A DNA stretch of 64,000 bases from Ruegeria sp. R13_0 (GCF_017743995.1 NZ_JAGHRB010000009.1:184492-248491); one strand, 5' to 3'. Positions 1-9,333 are shown, numbered from the stretch's first letter. The notes: generated from the sequence alone by a model not told the origin. Numbers and translations are program-made.

Positions 1-611
1 CCCTCACGAATGGCGAAATCCGGGCCCAACCCGTTCCATTCGCCCAAAGCCTCAACCGGAACCTGATAGAGACGCGAGATGGTAAAGGCCGTCTCGCCCC
101 GCTTCACCTTGTGGCGCAGCGGCTCTGGACCAGAGGCGACCGGTGCAGGCGTTGGCGCCGGTTCGACCGGCTTCAGCACCGTCGTCTGCACCCCGCCCGT
201 ATCCGGGGCCTGATCAATCGCGTTTCCAGCGATTGAGGCAATATCCACACCGCTTGATGCCCCTACGGATCGCGGCAGGGCCAGAACCTCACCCTCGCGC
301 AGCGTGTCGGTTGTCTGCAAGCCGTTGAACCGCGACAGCTCACCTTCCGGCAGGCCGACCCGAGCCGCCACATCGCGCACTGTATCGCCCCGGCGCGCCA
401 CGGCTACCTGATAATTCGGATAAGTGATCACCCCGCGCGCATCGGGTGCGGGGCGGCTGGTGGTTGCGGATTGCGCCGCATCCGTGGTGGAAAACCCGCC
501 GAGTTGTCCGCGCAGGTCGTAGTCCAACGGCCCTTCGCACCCGGCCAGAATGGCCAGAGCGGCAACTCCGGTCGCACAACGGCGCATCGTTGATTTGGTA
601 ACTGCTCTCAT
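1..611 (-). CDS. LysM-domain lipoprotein, NlpD/DipM-like (partial, C-terminus outside window)
   Basis: The reverse strand reads from ATG at 611 to the window edge without a stop, about 203 residues. The N-terminus is a lipoprotein signal: basic residues, a hydrophobic stretch ending ALAILAGC, with the lipid-attachment Cys near residue 26. Two LysM-like peptidoglycan-binding modules follow, one around residues 55-100 (VARRGDTVRDVAARVGLPEG) and one at the end (VKRGETAFTISRLYQVPVEA), joined by a Pro/Ala/Thr-rich linker. In this family a C-terminal M23 (LytM) domain usually follows and either cuts peptidoglycan or activates amidases during division; that part lies beyond base 1, so it is inferred. 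It sits downstream of surE and pcm, its usual neighbours. Confidence 0.85.
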   Translation of the reverse strand, partial: MRAVTKSTMRRCATGVAALAILAGCEGPLDYDLRGQLGGFSTTDAAQSATTSRPAPDARGVITYPNYQVAVARRGDTVRDVAARVGLPEGELSRFNGLQTTDTLREGEVLALPRSVGASSGVDIASIAGNAIDQAPDTGGVQTTVLKPVEPAPTPAPVASGPEPLRHKVKRGETAFTISRLYQVPVEALGEWNGLGPDFAIRE

Positions 612-676
612 GACTTTTGTCCTCAACACCTGCCCCTGTTATCCGGGGTTCCGGCGATCCATTCCAAAAAAACCTG

Positions 677-1327
677 TTACGTCTCGTCCTTGCCAAGCCC
701 TTCGAGCAGCGGCACGAACCGAACCGACGTCAATTCATCATAGTCCAATCCGGTCTCGGTGCGCGTCACCTTGATCAACTGCTGCACCGCATCCGACTGC
801 CCGACGGGTAGCACCATGATACCCCCGATTTTCAGCTGCGCCAAGAGCGGGCCCGGCGGGTCCTCGGCTGCTGCGGTCACGATGATCCGATCAAAGGGGG
901 CCTGCTCCGGCAAACCGAACGAACCATCCGACAGCATCGACGTGACATTGGTCAGCCCCAGTTCGGCAAACAGCTTGCCGGTCTCGCTGACAAGCCGCCT
1001 ATGCCGTTCAACCGTGTAAACGCGCCGCGCCAGTTTCGCCAAAATCGCCGCCTGATACCCCGACCCGGTCCCGATCTCGAGAACAGTGTCTCGCGGACGC
1101 ACATCCAGCGCCTGTGTCATTAACCCCACCACCGAGGGCTGGCTGATCGTCTGACCACAGGCGATGGGCAGCGGCATATCCTCATAGGCGCGGTCGGCGA
1201 ACAGACCGGTGACGAAGCGCCCCCGGTCGACCGCCTCCATCGCGGCGAGGACACGCGCATCGGTCACGCCTCGCTTTCGCAAGGCGAACAGGAACTGCAT
1301 GACGGTTTCTGGGTCCAGTCCACTCAT
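677..1327 (-). CDS. pcm: Protein-L-isoaspartate O-methyltransferase
   Basis: This 216-residue protein methylates L-isoaspartyl residues in damaged proteins with S-adenosylmethionine, starting their repair in the cytoplasm. The family's SAM-binding motif is present ([16 protein letters not shown], about residues 75-90), as is the upstream [14 protein letters not shown] segment that contacts the isoaspartyl substrate. Length matches the family. Its ATG overlaps the surE stop by 4 bases (ATGA), so translation is probably coupled to surE, the usual pairing in proteobacteria. The LysM lipoprotein gene follows after 65 bases. Confidence 0.95.
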   Translation of the reverse strand: MSGLDPETVMQFLFALRKRGVTDARVLAAMEAVDRGRFVTGLFADRAYEDMPLPIACGQTISQPSVVGLMTQALDVRPRDTVLEIGTGSGYQAAILAKLARRVYTVERHRRLVSETGKLFAELGLTNVTSMLSDGSFGLPEQAPFDRIIVTAAAEDPPGPLLAQLKIGGIMVLPVGQSDAVQQLIKVTRTETGLDYDELTSVRFVPLLEGLGKDET

Positions 1328-2106
1328 TCGATCGACTTCAATGCCTCTAGCGTGTCATGCGCGGTCAGATCCGCGCGCATCGGCGTGACCGAGATATAGC
1401 CTTCCAGATTGACCGCCGCATCCGTGCCCGGCGCGGTCGGGTTGTGCTGATACCCGCCCTTGATCCACAGAAACCGCCGCCCCGAGGGCGAGCTGTGCGG
1501 CTCGACCGAGAAATGCGTATCGCGGCGGAACCCTTGCGGGGCAACTCGCGTGCCCAGAACCTCATCGGCGGGAACGGGTGGAAAATTCACATTGTAGAAC
1601 AGGCGGTAATCGCCCTGTTCTGTGGGCGTCGCGTCCAGAATGCGGCGTACCAGATCAGCGCCAAAGCGACTGGCGGCCTCGAACGGATCCTCGAGCCCCA
1701 GATTGCGCGGGCCGAAATACTGCGACAGGGCAATGGCCGGCACACCCTGCAAAGCGGCCTCCATCGCGCCGCCAATGGTGCCGGAATAGAGCGTGTTTTC
1801 CGCCGAGTTGTTGCCCCGGTTCACCCCAGACAACACCAGATCGGGCGGGCAGTCCTTCATCACGTCATGCAGCCCCGCCAACACACAATCCGCCGGAGAG
1901 CCTTCGGCCGCAAATCGCCGCTCATCCAGTTTGGCGACCATCATCGGATGGGTGTAGCTGATGCAATGACCGACACCGGATTGCTCGAAGGCCGGGGCCA
2001 CGACCCAGACCTCGCCGTCTGGCCCGGCCAGATCCTTTGCAATCGCCTGAAGCGTGATCAGCCCCGGCGCATTGATGCCATCATCATTGGTAATCAGAAT
2101 ACGCAT
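1324..2106 (-). CDS. surE: 5'/3'-nucleotidase SurE
   Basis: SurE is a metal-dependent phosphatase acting on nucleoside 5'- and 3'-monophosphates. The diagnostic N-terminus [15 protein letters not shown] carries the paired metal-binding aspartates, and [18 protein letters not shown] (about residues 85-105) holds the active-site Asn and Ser residues. An in-frame ATG exists farther upstream, but the family always begins MRILxTNDDG and GGTGGGACG lies just before this codon, so I start at 2106 (260 residues). It overlaps pcm by 4 bases. Confidence 0.96.
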   Translation of the reverse strand: MRILITNDDGINAPGLITLQAIAKDLAGPDGEVWVVAPAFEQSGVGHCISYTHPMMVAKLDERRFAAEGSPADCVLAGLHDVMKDCPPDLVLSGVNRGNNSAENTLYSGTIGGAMEAALQGVPAIALSQYFGPRNLGLEDPFEAASRFGADLVRRILDATPTEQGDYRLFYNVNFPPVPADEVLGTRVAPQGFRRDTHFSVEPHSSPSGRRFLWIKGGYQHNPTAPGTDAAVNLEGYISVTPMRADLTAHDTLEALKSIE

Positions 2107-2217
2107 GACCGTCCCACCCCCGCGTTTCGCCCTTGATAGACCCGACCCCGCGTTGCGGCAAGCAATGCAGGCCCGCAATCTGCGGCTTTCGCGCACCACT
2201 TGCGGGTAAATTGCGCT

Positions 2218-3303
2218 CTATCTAGGGAAAACGAAACAGCGGTCGCGTCGGATGGTCAGCCACATCGCCCGCCCAGGCGCGGGGACAAACACGTTCGGAA
2301 CGGTCGCCTTGAGGATCGAGCCGTCATAGTCCATCCGAAACTCGACCAGGCTTTCATTGCCCAGGAACCGGGCCCGCTCAACCACGCCGCGCGCCGCGAC
2401 GCCGTCTGTGGCCGTGGGCAAAGGCCCTTTGCCGTTTCGGTCGAAATCCAGCCGGAGATGTTGGGGGCGGAAAACGATCTCGACATCGGTACCGTCCGGA
2501 AAGCCCGGCGCCAGGAATTGTCCGAACGGGGTCTCGGCCAAGGCACCATTCACTTGCGCCTGCAAAACGTTGACATCACTGAAGAATGCGACGGCTGCCT
2601 TGTCCGCTGGCCGCGTGTAGACGTTGTAGGGCGCGCCTTGCTGCACGATCTTGCCGCCCCGCATCAAGGCGATCTCATCGGCCATGCGCATGGCCTCTTC
2701 CGGCTCATGGGTGACCAGCAGAACGGCGGCGTCTTCCTCTTTCAGGATCGCAAGCGTTTCGTCCCGGATACCGTCGCGCAGACGGTTGTCGAGGCCCGAG
2801 AACGGCTCGTCCATCAGCATGATCCTGGGGCGCGGGGCCAGAGCGCGCGCCAAAGCCACCCTCTGCTGTTCTCCGCCGGACAGTTGATGCGGGAACCCGT
2901 CGATAAATCGCATCAGATCGACTTTGGTCAGCAGTTCCTCAACCCGGGCGCGCTTCTGATCCTTACTGCCTTTCAGGCCGAAACTCACATTGTCGGCCAC
3001 GCTGAGATGCGGGAACAGGGCAAAGTCCTGAAACATCAACCCAATCTCGCGGCGTTCAGGTGGGACACGGAACACCGTGTCGCAGATCAGTTTGCCGTCG
3101 ACATAGATCTCGCCCGAGTCCTGCATCTCGACCCCGGCGATCATCCGCAAGGTTGTGGATTTGCCGCAGCCGGACGGCCCAAGCAGGCAGGTCACCCGCC
3201 CCGCCTCGACCGTGAGCGAGACGTCATCCACCACAACCCGGCCTTCGAACCGGCGGATCATATTGCGAATTTCCAAACGAGGAGGAGTTGCGTTGCCTGT
3301 CAC
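2218..3303 (-). CDS. ABC transporter ATP-binding protein, FbpC/PotA-like with TOBE domain
   Basis: This is an ATPase subunit of an ABC importer. Walker A GPSGCGKST, the Q-loop (MFQDFALFPH), the signature LSGGEQQR, Walker B IMLMDEP and the H-loop VLLVTHEPEEA are all intact. The last 100 residues form a TOBE-like regulatory region. Overall it resembles ATPases of ferric-iron or polyamine importers. No permease or binding protein is adjacent, so its partners must be elsewhere and the substrate is unknown. I prefer the GTG at 3303, which has an AGGA stretch upstream (361 residues); an in-frame TTG at 3360 would add 19 residues of poor family character. Confidence 0.88.
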   Translation of the reverse strand: MTGNATPPRLEIRNMIRRFEGRVVVDDVSLTVEAGRVTCLLGPSGCGKSTTLRMIAGVEMQDSGEIYVDGKLICDTVFRVPPERREIGLMFQDFALFPHLSVADNVSFGLKGSKDQKRARVEELLTKVDLMRFIDGFPHQLSGGEQQRVALARALAPRPRIMLMDEPFSGLDNRLRDGIRDETLAILKEEDAAVLLVTHEPEEAMRMADEIALMRGGKIVQQGAPYNVYTRPADKAAVAFFSDVNVLQAQVNGALAETPFGQFLAPGFPDGTDVEIVFRPQHLRLDFDRNGKGPLPTATDGVAARGVVERARFLGNESLVEFRMDYDGSILKATVPNVFVPAPGRAMWLTIRRDRCFVFPR

Positions 3304-3387
3304 AGATGGGTCCTGTTGCCTTTCCCGATCAATTCCATCGGGCTTGAGCGGGGATAGCAACCCCGCCCGTCCGGCGCAAGGGATCAG

Positions 3388-4503
3388 CTATTCCGCAAGC
3401 AGCTCGAAATCGACACCGGCGCGGATTTTTCCGTTCACCTGAACCTCAAGCCGATGCGCGCCGGGCACCAGTTTGAACGTGGTCGCATTGCCTTTGAGCT
3501 TGTGACGTTTGTCCAGACGCAACGCGCCGTTCTTCAGCGCGGCCTGTTTCAGCTTGTGAACCTTGGCCGAGGTTTTTCCGTTAGGGCGTTGAAAGTGAAT
3601 GATATAATCCACCAAAACCGGTTGATCAGCAGACCCTTTCAAATCGACCGAGAACGCCAAAGCACCATTGATCCGGGCCTCGCCGTCCACTGAAATATCT
3701 GCAGTGACGTCCGCGTCCGGGTCATAACCCAGCATCTTCATCGCCCCCGGATACCCCGCCTTCACAAGCCCACGCAGGGTATGAGAGATCATCCACTCCA
3801 GCTCTGCCTCTTCTTGCTCACCCGCTTCGCGCCAGCGCTGCAGGCAGTCCAGAACCAGATCGGGGTCCTTTTTGGTAATATCGTTCAGATGGTTCGCAAC
3901 CGAGCGCGTCACATAGCGTGTTTTGTCCCGATGCAGTTCATCCAGCAAAGGCAAGGGGTCGGTCAGCGCAAGACCCACCACCTGCCCCCATGGCAAACGG
4001 GGCCGTGTGCCCTCGCTGACCAGACGGCGCACATGATAGCTGTCGTGTTGGCTCCAACGCTGCATCCGAGCCAAGACCAGATCGGGGTGGCTGTTCAGGA
4101 ACGGACGGATCGCCCATTCCATCGAAAAGCGTTGAGTCAGCTCCTCCAGAACATCCAACGCCAGCTCTGGATGCTCGGACCCTACCGCGACAACCCAATC
4201 CCCAAGCGGCGCAAAGATGAAATCGCCGAAATCATCATCTGTCTTGCTGGGATCCAATGGCGGCGGCAAGGCGCGCAGGATCACCGGCGCAACCGATGGC
4301 AAATTGCCTGGAAAGGATTGCTGGAGGCAATCGGCGATCCAGGCCATTCTCTCTTTCAGTTCCAAGTCCAACAGGCGCGACATGACCTGCGCTTCGAACG
4401 CCTCGGCGTCGAATTCCGGGTCCGCCACGTGGAACAAACCCGCCAGATAGCGGGTCTTTTCCATGTTGAACAATTGGTCCTTCAGAGAGAAATTCTGTGC
4501 CAT
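3388..4503 (-). CDS. DNA alkylation repair protein, AlkD/AlkC-like HEAT-repeat protein
   Basis: The 371-residue protein resembles HEAT-repeat DNA glycosylases that remove alkylated bases. Visible are helical repeats in residues 60-270 (LGDWVVAVGSEHPELALDVL; HDSYHVRRLVSEGTRPRLPW; TRYVTRSVANHLNDITKKDP), a pattern typical of AlkC/AlkD relatives, followed by an all-beta C-terminal region of about 100 residues that may bind DNA or a partner. The start MAQNFSLKDQLFN lies 2 bases after the upstream SDR stop, so the two are probably one transcript. A LexA-type box precedes the first gene of this leftward run. Confidence 0.82.
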   Translation of the reverse strand: MAQNFSLKDQLFNMEKTRYLAGLFHVADPEFDAEAFEAQVMSRLLDLELKERMAWIADCLQQSFPGNLPSVAPVILRALPPPLDPSKTDDDFGDFIFAPLGDWVVAVGSEHPELALDVLEELTQRFSMEWAIRPFLNSHPDLVLARMQRWSQHDSYHVRRLVSEGTRPRLPWGQVVGLALTDPLPLLDELHRDKTRYVTRSVANHLNDITKKDPDLVLDCLQRWREAGEQEEAELEWMISHTLRGLVKAGYPGAMKMLGYDPDADVTADISVDGEARINGALAFSVDLKGSADQPVLVDYIIHFQRPNGKTSAKVHKLKQAALKNGALRLDKRHKLKGNATTFKLVPGAHRLEVQVNGKIRAGVDFELLAE

Positions 4504-4505
4504 TC

Positions 4506-5285
4506 CTACATCGTCAAATTGGTTGCACCACCGTCCAGCAGGATGTTCTGCCCAACGATAAAGCCCGCATGTTGAGAACACAGGAAAGCGCAGGCCGCGC
4601 CGAATTCCTGACGCGTGCCGTAGCGACGCGCCGGGATCGTGGCGGACCGGGCCGCGCGGGCCTCATCCAGTGAAATGCCCTGCTGATTGGACACACCGGT
4701 ATCCAGCGACAAAGCGCGGTCGGTGTCATGAATCCCCGGAAGCAGGTTGTTGATCGTCACGCCCTGCGGGGCGACCTGACGCGCCGTTCCGGCCACATAG
4801 CCGGTCAGCCCGGTGCGCGCAGCATTCGACAGACCCAGAACCGGGATCGGCGCGCGCACGGATTGCGAGGTGATATTCACCACCCGCCCCCAACCTTTGT
4901 CCATCATCCCCGGCAATAGCGCTTTCATGAAAGCGATCGGCGTCAGCATGTTGGAATCCAGTGCCTTGATGAAATCCTCACGATCCCAGTCCGACCACAA
5001 ACCCGGAGGCGGCCCGCCAGCATTTGTGACCAGAATATCAATGCCTTGCGCGGCCTCAATCACTTGTTCCTGACCTTCGGCTGAGGTCACATCACAGGCC
5101 ACCGTCTCAACCGCGACACCATGGTCCGCACGCAACCGCGCCGCTTCAGCTTCAAGTGCTTCAGCACCGCGCGCATTCATCACCAGATCGACGCCTGCTT
5201 CGGCCAACGCCTCGGCACAGCCCAGTCCAAGCCCTTTGCTGCTGGCACACACCAACGCACGCTTGCCGCGAATTCCCAGGTCCAT
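4506..5285 (-). CDS. SDR-family oxidoreductase lacking the catalytic Tyr-Lys pair
   Basis: The protein (259 residues) has a Rossmann fold of the short-chain dehydrogenase family. The cofactor loop reads ASSKGLGLG where TGxxxGxG is usual; NAGG and a C-terminal DGG are present. Where the family carries YxxxK the sequence is GLSNAARTGLTG, so Tyr and Lys are replaced. This fits the recognised 3-oxoacyl-ACP-reductase-like subgroup with imperfect cofactor and catalytic motifs, so the reaction is unknown and oxidoreductase activity is doubtful. It is followed after 2 bases by the alkylation-repair gene. Confidence 0.85.
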   Translation of the reverse strand: MDLGIRGKRALVCASSKGLGLGCAEALAEAGVDLVMNARGAEALEAEAARLRADHGVAVETVACDVTSAEGQEQVIEAAQGIDILVTNAGGPPPGLWSDWDREDFIKALDSNMLTPIAFMKALLPGMMDKGWGRVVNITSQSVRAPIPVLGLSNAARTGLTGYVAGTARQVAPQGVTINNLLPGIHDTDRALSLDTGVSNQQGISLDEARAARSATIPARRYGTRQEFGAACAFLCSQHAGFIVGQNILLDGGATNLTM

Positions 5286-5359
5286 ACTGATCCCCTCTGT
5301 CTGTTGTTGCCCGCATGTCTAACACCAGCCAGACAGAGAAGACCAGAATTCAACAGGCC

Positions 5360-5722
5360 TTAGTAGAAGAACTCTTCCCTCACGATTTTGCCATCGGCCA
5401 CGTGGTAGACACCCACTTCGCTCATATCGAAATTCTCGCCGCTTTCTATGAACTTGCCCTTGATCTCGAAAATCACGGCAAAGCGGTCGTCGCCATGCAG
5501 CATCGGATCGCTGACCGAGACATGGCTGACCTCTGCTGCGTTGTCCCACCATTCATGTTTGCCGCGAATGGCGTCGAGACCCTGAACCTCACGCCCCATG
5601 CCAACGTCATCTACCGCCTCGGCCGAGACAGCATCCGCAGCATAGAGTTTACCCAGATTTTCAGCGGTCCGGTTTTCGCGGCAACCGGCCACAAGCTCGT
5701 TCGCAATCTCTTTCAATTCCAT
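5360..5722 (-). CDS. NTF2-like / SnoaL-like domain protein
   Basis: This 120-residue protein has the alpha+beta cone pattern of the NTF2/SnoaL superfamily: an N-terminal helix pair (MELKEIANELVAGCRENRTAE), a G-x-x-A-I-R-x-K-H-E-W-W segment, and strands ending in GVYHVADGKIVREEFFY. Members are small isomerases, cyclases or ligand-binding proteins; nothing here fixes the substrate. It is the first gene of a leftward group (NTF2-like, SDR, alkylation repair) and is divergent from prfC. A 74-base gap separates it from the SDR. Confidence 0.8.
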   Translation of the reverse strand: MELKEIANELVAGCRENRTAENLGKLYAADAVSAEAVDDVGMGREVQGLDAIRGKHEWWDNAAEVSHVSVSDPMLHGDDRFAVIFEIKGKFIESGENFDMSEVGVYHVADGKIVREEFFY

Positions 5723-5741
5723 TGGTTCACTCCCATAATTT

Positions 5742-5756
5742 GTTCTCTATATGTTC
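5742..5756. promoter_or_regulatory. Candidate LexA box (GTTC-N7-GTTC)
   Basis: GTTCTCTATATGTTC exactly fits the direct-repeat SOS operator GTTC-N7-GTTC used by alphaproteobacterial LexA. It lies in the 110-base divergent region, 20 bases upstream of the NTF2-like start and 77 bases upstream of prfC. The closeness to the leftward group, which ends in an alkylation-repair gene, suggests that group is the target. This is inference from the motif alone. Confidence 0.5.
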
Positions 5757-5832
5757 TGATTGCCACAGCTTGCCGATTCGAACCAGTCCGTTTGTCTTGC
5801 TTCGGCGGGTTTCCCCGCCTATACGCGCGCTC

Positions 5833-7440
5833 ATGCTTGATACCGCCTCGAACCAACCCGTATTGCCGCCCGAGATCGCTCGTCGTCGGACATTCGCCAT
5901 CATCTCGCACCCGGATGCGGGCAAAACGACGCTGACCGAAAAGTTTCTTCTGTACGGGGGTGCGATCCAAATGGCTGGTCAGGTGCGCGCCAAGGGTGAG
6001 GCGCGGCGTACGCGGTCGGACTTCATGCAGATGGAGAAGGACCGAGGGATTTCGGTATCCGCCTCGGCGATGTCCTTCGACTATGGAGATTTCCGGTTCA
6101 ATCTTGTCGACACGCCCGGCCACAGTGACTTTTCGGAAGATACTTATCGCACGCTGACTGCGGTGGATGCCGCCGTTATGGTGATCGACGGAGCGAAAGG
6201 TGTGGAGAGCCAGACGCAGAAGCTGTTCGAGGTCTGCCGCCTGCGCGATCTGCCGATCCTGACCTTCTGTAACAAGATGGACCGCGAAAGCCGCGATACG
6301 TTCGAGATCATCGACGAAATTCAGGAAATGCTGGCCATTGACGTCACGCCTGCCGCATGGCCCATCGGCGTGGGCCGCGACTTCATCGGCTGCTATGACA
6401 TGCTGCGCGACCGGTTGGAACTGATGGACCGCGCCGATCGCAACAAGGTGGCCGAGAGCATCCAGATCGACGGTTTGGATGATCCCAAACTGGCCGAACA
6501 CGTGCCCGAACACCTGCTGGAGAAGCTTCTGGAAGAGGTCGAGATGGCGCGCGAGTTGCTGCCCGCGCTCGACCCCCAGGCGGTGCTAGAGGGGCACATG
6601 ACCCCGATCTGGTTCGGCTCCGCGATCAACTCGTTCGGCGTGAAAGAGCTGATGGAGGGCATCGGCGCCTATGGCCCGCAGCCGCAGATCCAATCGGCCG
6701 AACCCCGTCAGATCTCTCCGGACGAAAAGAAGGTCGCCGGTTTTGTCTTCAAGGTGCAGGCCAATATGGACCCCAAGCACCGCGACCGGGTGGCGTTTGT
6801 GCGTATGGCTTCGGGACATTTTAAACGCGGCATGAAACTGACCCATGTGCGGTCGAAAAAGCCGATGGCGATCTCGAACCCCGTCCTGTTCCTTGCCTCG
6901 GACCGCGAACTGGCCGAAGAGGCATGGGCCGGCGATATCATCGGTATCCCAAACCACGGCCAGCTGCGTATCGGCGACACACTGACCGAAGGCGAAGCGA
7001 TCCGCGTGACCGGCATCCCGTCCTTCGCGCCGGAACTGCTGCAGACCGTCCGTCCGGGCGATCCGATGAAGGCCAAGCATCTGGAAAAGGCGCTCATGCA
7101 ATTCGCCGAGGAAGGCGCGGCCAAGGTCTTCAAGCCGTCGATCGGCTCGGGCTTTATCGTGGGCGTCGTCGGTGCGCTGCAATTCGAAGTGCTCGCCAGC
7201 CGGATCGAGATGGAATACGGCCTGCCGGTGCGATTTGAGGCGTCTCAATTCACCTCGGCCCGTTGGGTCAGCGGTGAGAAGGCCGAGGTTGAGAAATTCG
7301 TCAACGCCAACAAACAACATATCGCCCATGACCACGATGGCGACATAGTCTATCTGACCCGTCTGCAATGGGATATCGACCGGGTCGTGCGCGACTATCC
7401 GGCACTTAACCTGACGGCCACCAAAGAGATGATGGTGTGA
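5833..7440 (+). CDS. prfC: Peptide chain release factor 3 (GTPase)
   Basis: RF3 is a translational GTPase that removes RF1/RF2 from the ribosome after termination. The 535-residue protein starts MLDTASNQP and carries G1 HPDAGKTT, the switch region around DRGISVSASAM, G3 DTPGHSDF, G4 NKMD and G5 GSAINSFGV, followed by EF-Tu domain-2-like and C-terminal RF3 domains. A longer frame exists upstream, but 5833 gives the family N-terminus. The gene is monocistronic or lightly coupled to the next, 49 bases on. The termination factors prfA and prmC are also in this window, at 44-46 kb. Confidence 0.97.
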   Translation: MLDTASNQPVLPPEIARRRTFAIISHPDAGKTTLTEKFLLYGGAIQMAGQVRAKGEARRTRSDFMQMEKDRGISVSASAMSFDYGDFRFNLVDTPGHSDFSEDTYRTLTAVDAAVMVIDGAKGVESQTQKLFEVCRLRDLPILTFCNKMDRESRDTFEIIDEIQEMLAIDVTPAAWPIGVGRDFIGCYDMLRDRLELMDRADRNKVAESIQIDGLDDPKLAEHVPEHLLEKLLEEVEMARELLPALDPQAVLEGHMTPIWFGSAINSFGVKELMEGIGAYGPQPQIQSAEPRQISPDEKKVAGFVFKVQANMDPKHRDRVAFVRMASGHFKRGMKLTHVRSKKPMAISNPVLFLASDRELAEEAWAGDIIGIPNHGQLRIGDTLTEGEAIRVTGIPSFAPELLQTVRPGDPMKAKHLEKALMQFAEEGAAKVFKPSIGSGFIVGVVGALQFEVLASRIEMEYGLPVRFEASQFTSARWVSGEKAEVEKFVNANKQHIAHDHDGDIVYLTRLQWDIDRVVRDYPALNLTATKEMMV

Positions 7441-7489
7441 TCCAACTGCCTGATTGCACAGCCAATCCCGGCTGTGCAATTCTGCCCGC

Positions 7490-8245
7490 ATGAGCGATGA
7501 CGACCTGACCTTTCCCGGCGGCCTGCCCGACATGCTGGAGATCCTGGAAAACAGGCGCGCGCCTTTTGTGTTCGGCCCCCGCCCCCTGCCCGATCTGGAC
7601 GTTGATCTGGACGCACTGGCGCAGCAGATCGTGCCGGAAGTTGCGACCCATGCCCCCGAAGGCGACGATGCCACCGCGTGGGACCAAAAGCGCGCCAAGA
7701 TCGCGACCGAGTTCGTGGGCAATTCGGAATTGGCTTTCCTGAACGCCCAGCTGATCGCCAATCTGCGTAAACGCTCCTACCCGCGTCACACGCCCGCTTT
7801 GTTCCGGCGGCTCTGGGCCGAGCAATCGCCGCATCTGCTTGAAACGCTCGATCTGCGCTGGCTCGTCTCGTCGGTGCAGACCTTTGCTGATCACGGCGAC
7901 ACCACAACCCAACGCGAGGTCGGTCAGGCGCTGCGGATGCTATTCGGGCTGATGAAGCTCTATGAGTTCGAGCGGTTGTTCTCCAAACGTGGACCCGAGG
8001 AAACCCATTGGTTTCGCGGCAAAAGCACCGCTCCGCTGCCGTTGCAGATGCAGTCTTTCTCACTGGAGCGCGGCGGGCTGGCCGTGTCGCTGATAGCGCC
8101 GATTTGGACCAAGGCGCTGACCGATCCGACCATCGCGCCGCTAGCGGATCACCTGATGACCGAGCTGAACAAAGACCCCGGAACCGTCTTTCGCCGTTTG
8201 AAAAAGATGCGCGAACGGCGACTCGCCCGGATGCAGCGCCGATGA
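7490..8245 (+). CDS. Hypothetical protein coupled to a glycosyltransferase
   Basis: I do not recognise this 251-residue protein. It starts MSDDDLTFPGGLPDML, has no signal peptide or membrane segment, and is largely helical with a basic C-terminus (RRLKKMRERRLARMQRR). A motif LRKRSYPRHTPALFRRLW near residues 90-105 is rich in Arg and Trp. Its stop overlaps the ATG of the downstream glycosyltransferase (ATGA), so the two are translationally coupled and probably act together, perhaps in surface glycan metabolism. That role is inferred from position only. Confidence 0.75.
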   Translation: MSDDDLTFPGGLPDMLEILENRRAPFVFGPRPLPDLDVDLDALAQQIVPEVATHAPEGDDATAWDQKRAKIATEFVGNSELAFLNAQLIANLRKRSYPRHTPALFRRLWAEQSPHLLETLDLRWLVSSVQTFADHGDTTTQREVGQALRMLFGLMKLYEFERLFSKRGPEETHWFRGKSTAPLPLQMQSFSLERGGLAVSLIAPIWTKALTDPTIAPLADHLMTELNKDPGTVFRRLKKMRERRLARMQRR

Positions 8246-9171
8246 CCACATGGGGTGTTGTCTCCATGGTGCGAGGGCCCGCGCAGGATATCCTGCGGTT
8301 TGCGGCCCATCACCTCGATCTGGGGGCCGACCGGCTGTACCTCTATCTGGATGAGCCCAACCCCGAGGCGCAGCACCATTTGGAGCAGCACCCGAAGATG
8401 CAGGTGACACTCTGCGATGACGCCTTCTGGCTTGGCCGGAACCGGACGCGGCCAGGCAAGCATCAAGTGCGCCAATCCACCCATGCCAGCTATACCTATC
8501 GCAAAACCGATCTGGATTGGCTGGCCCATATTGATGTGGATGAGTTCCTGTGGGCGGACACCCCCATCCCGGAACTGCTGGATACCGTGCCCGCAGACAT
8601 CCCAGCCGTTCGGGTCCGCCCGATCGAGGCCATTGCCGGGACCGAGGACCTCTACAAAGCGCATATCCCCAAAAGCCCGGACCGCGAGGCTTTGGTGCAG
8701 GCGCTCTATCCCACCTATGGTGCCCATGTGCTTGGAGGGTTCCTCAGCCATGTGCAGGGCAAACTGATCGTGCGCACGGGTCTGAAAAAGCTGAGTTTTC
8801 GCATCCACAACCTGTTTCAGGACAAGACCCTCCTGCCCTGCAAATTCGAACTGCCCGGACTGGAGCTGTGCCACCATCACGCCCCGAGTTGGGAGCATTG
8901 GTTGAAACATTACCGTTTCCGGATGGAGCGCGGCTCGTACAAACCCGGCATGTCCCCGAACCTGCCCCGCGACCAAGGCGGCGTGAACAAGAACGAACTG
9001 TTCAGTCAGATCGAATCTGCCCGCGGCCTTGATGGGCTGCGCGCGTTTTACGATGAACTCAGCGCCGCCGACCCGGACGTCCGTGCGCGGCTTGAAGCAC
9101 ATGGTCAGATCCGGCACCGTCCCTTGCAACTGGGTGAAAAAGTGGCGAAACACTTTCCCGGAAGCTGCTGA
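8242..9171 (+). CDS. Glycosyltransferase, GT2/GT92-like
   Basis: The 309-residue protein has the GT-A fold pattern of small family-2-like transferases: an N-terminal strand followed by a helix (WGVVSMVRGPAQDILRFAAH), the strand DRLYLYLDEPN, and the metal/nucleotide-sugar motif in LAHIDVDEFLW around residue 97. A late HHHAPSWEHWLKHYRFR segment could supply acceptor or metal contacts. No membrane segment is seen. Donor and acceptor are unknown. The start overlaps the preceding stop by 4 bases. Confidence 0.85.
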   Translation: MTTWGVVSMVRGPAQDILRFAAHHLDLGADRLYLYLDEPNPEAQHHLEQHPKMQVTLCDDAFWLGRNRTRPGKHQVRQSTHASYTYRKTDLDWLAHIDVDEFLWADTPIPELLDTVPADIPAVRVRPIEAIAGTEDLYKAHIPKSPDREALVQALYPTYGAHVLGGFLSHVQGKLIVRTGLKKLSFRIHNLFQDKTLLPCKFELPGLELCHHHAPSWEHWLKHYRFRMERGSYKPGMSPNLPRDQGGVNKNELFSQIESARGLDGLRAFYDELSAADPDVRARLEAHGQIRHRPLQLGEKVAKHFPGSC

Positions 9172-9227
9172 ATTGTTGCAAAAAATGCCAATTCCAGCCG
9201 GTTGACCCTGTCGGGATTTCTGTTCAT

Positions 9228-9255
9228 TTGACCCCGCCCCACGTTTTTGTTATGT
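9228..9255 (+). promoter_or_regulatory. Candidate sigma-70-type promoter for the DEAD-box helicase gene
   Basis: TTGACC at 9228-9233, 16 bases, then TTATGT at 9250-9255. The -35 matches 5 of 6 consensus bases; the -10 is weak. A second TTGACC lies at 9202-9207. Transcription from here would give a leader of roughly 95 bases before the helicase start. Confidence 0.35.
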
Positions 9256-9333
9256 CCCGCCTCAAGCCGAAACGCGCATGGTGCGCATGGTCAGATGGAC
9301 CCGGCATGACGCAGACGCGCGGGCCAGGTCAAG

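Noticed and set aside
2200..3357. A 385-codon frame opposite the ABC ATPase
   Set aside because: The reverse strand has every ABC signature; the forward product is composition-biased and unrecognisable.
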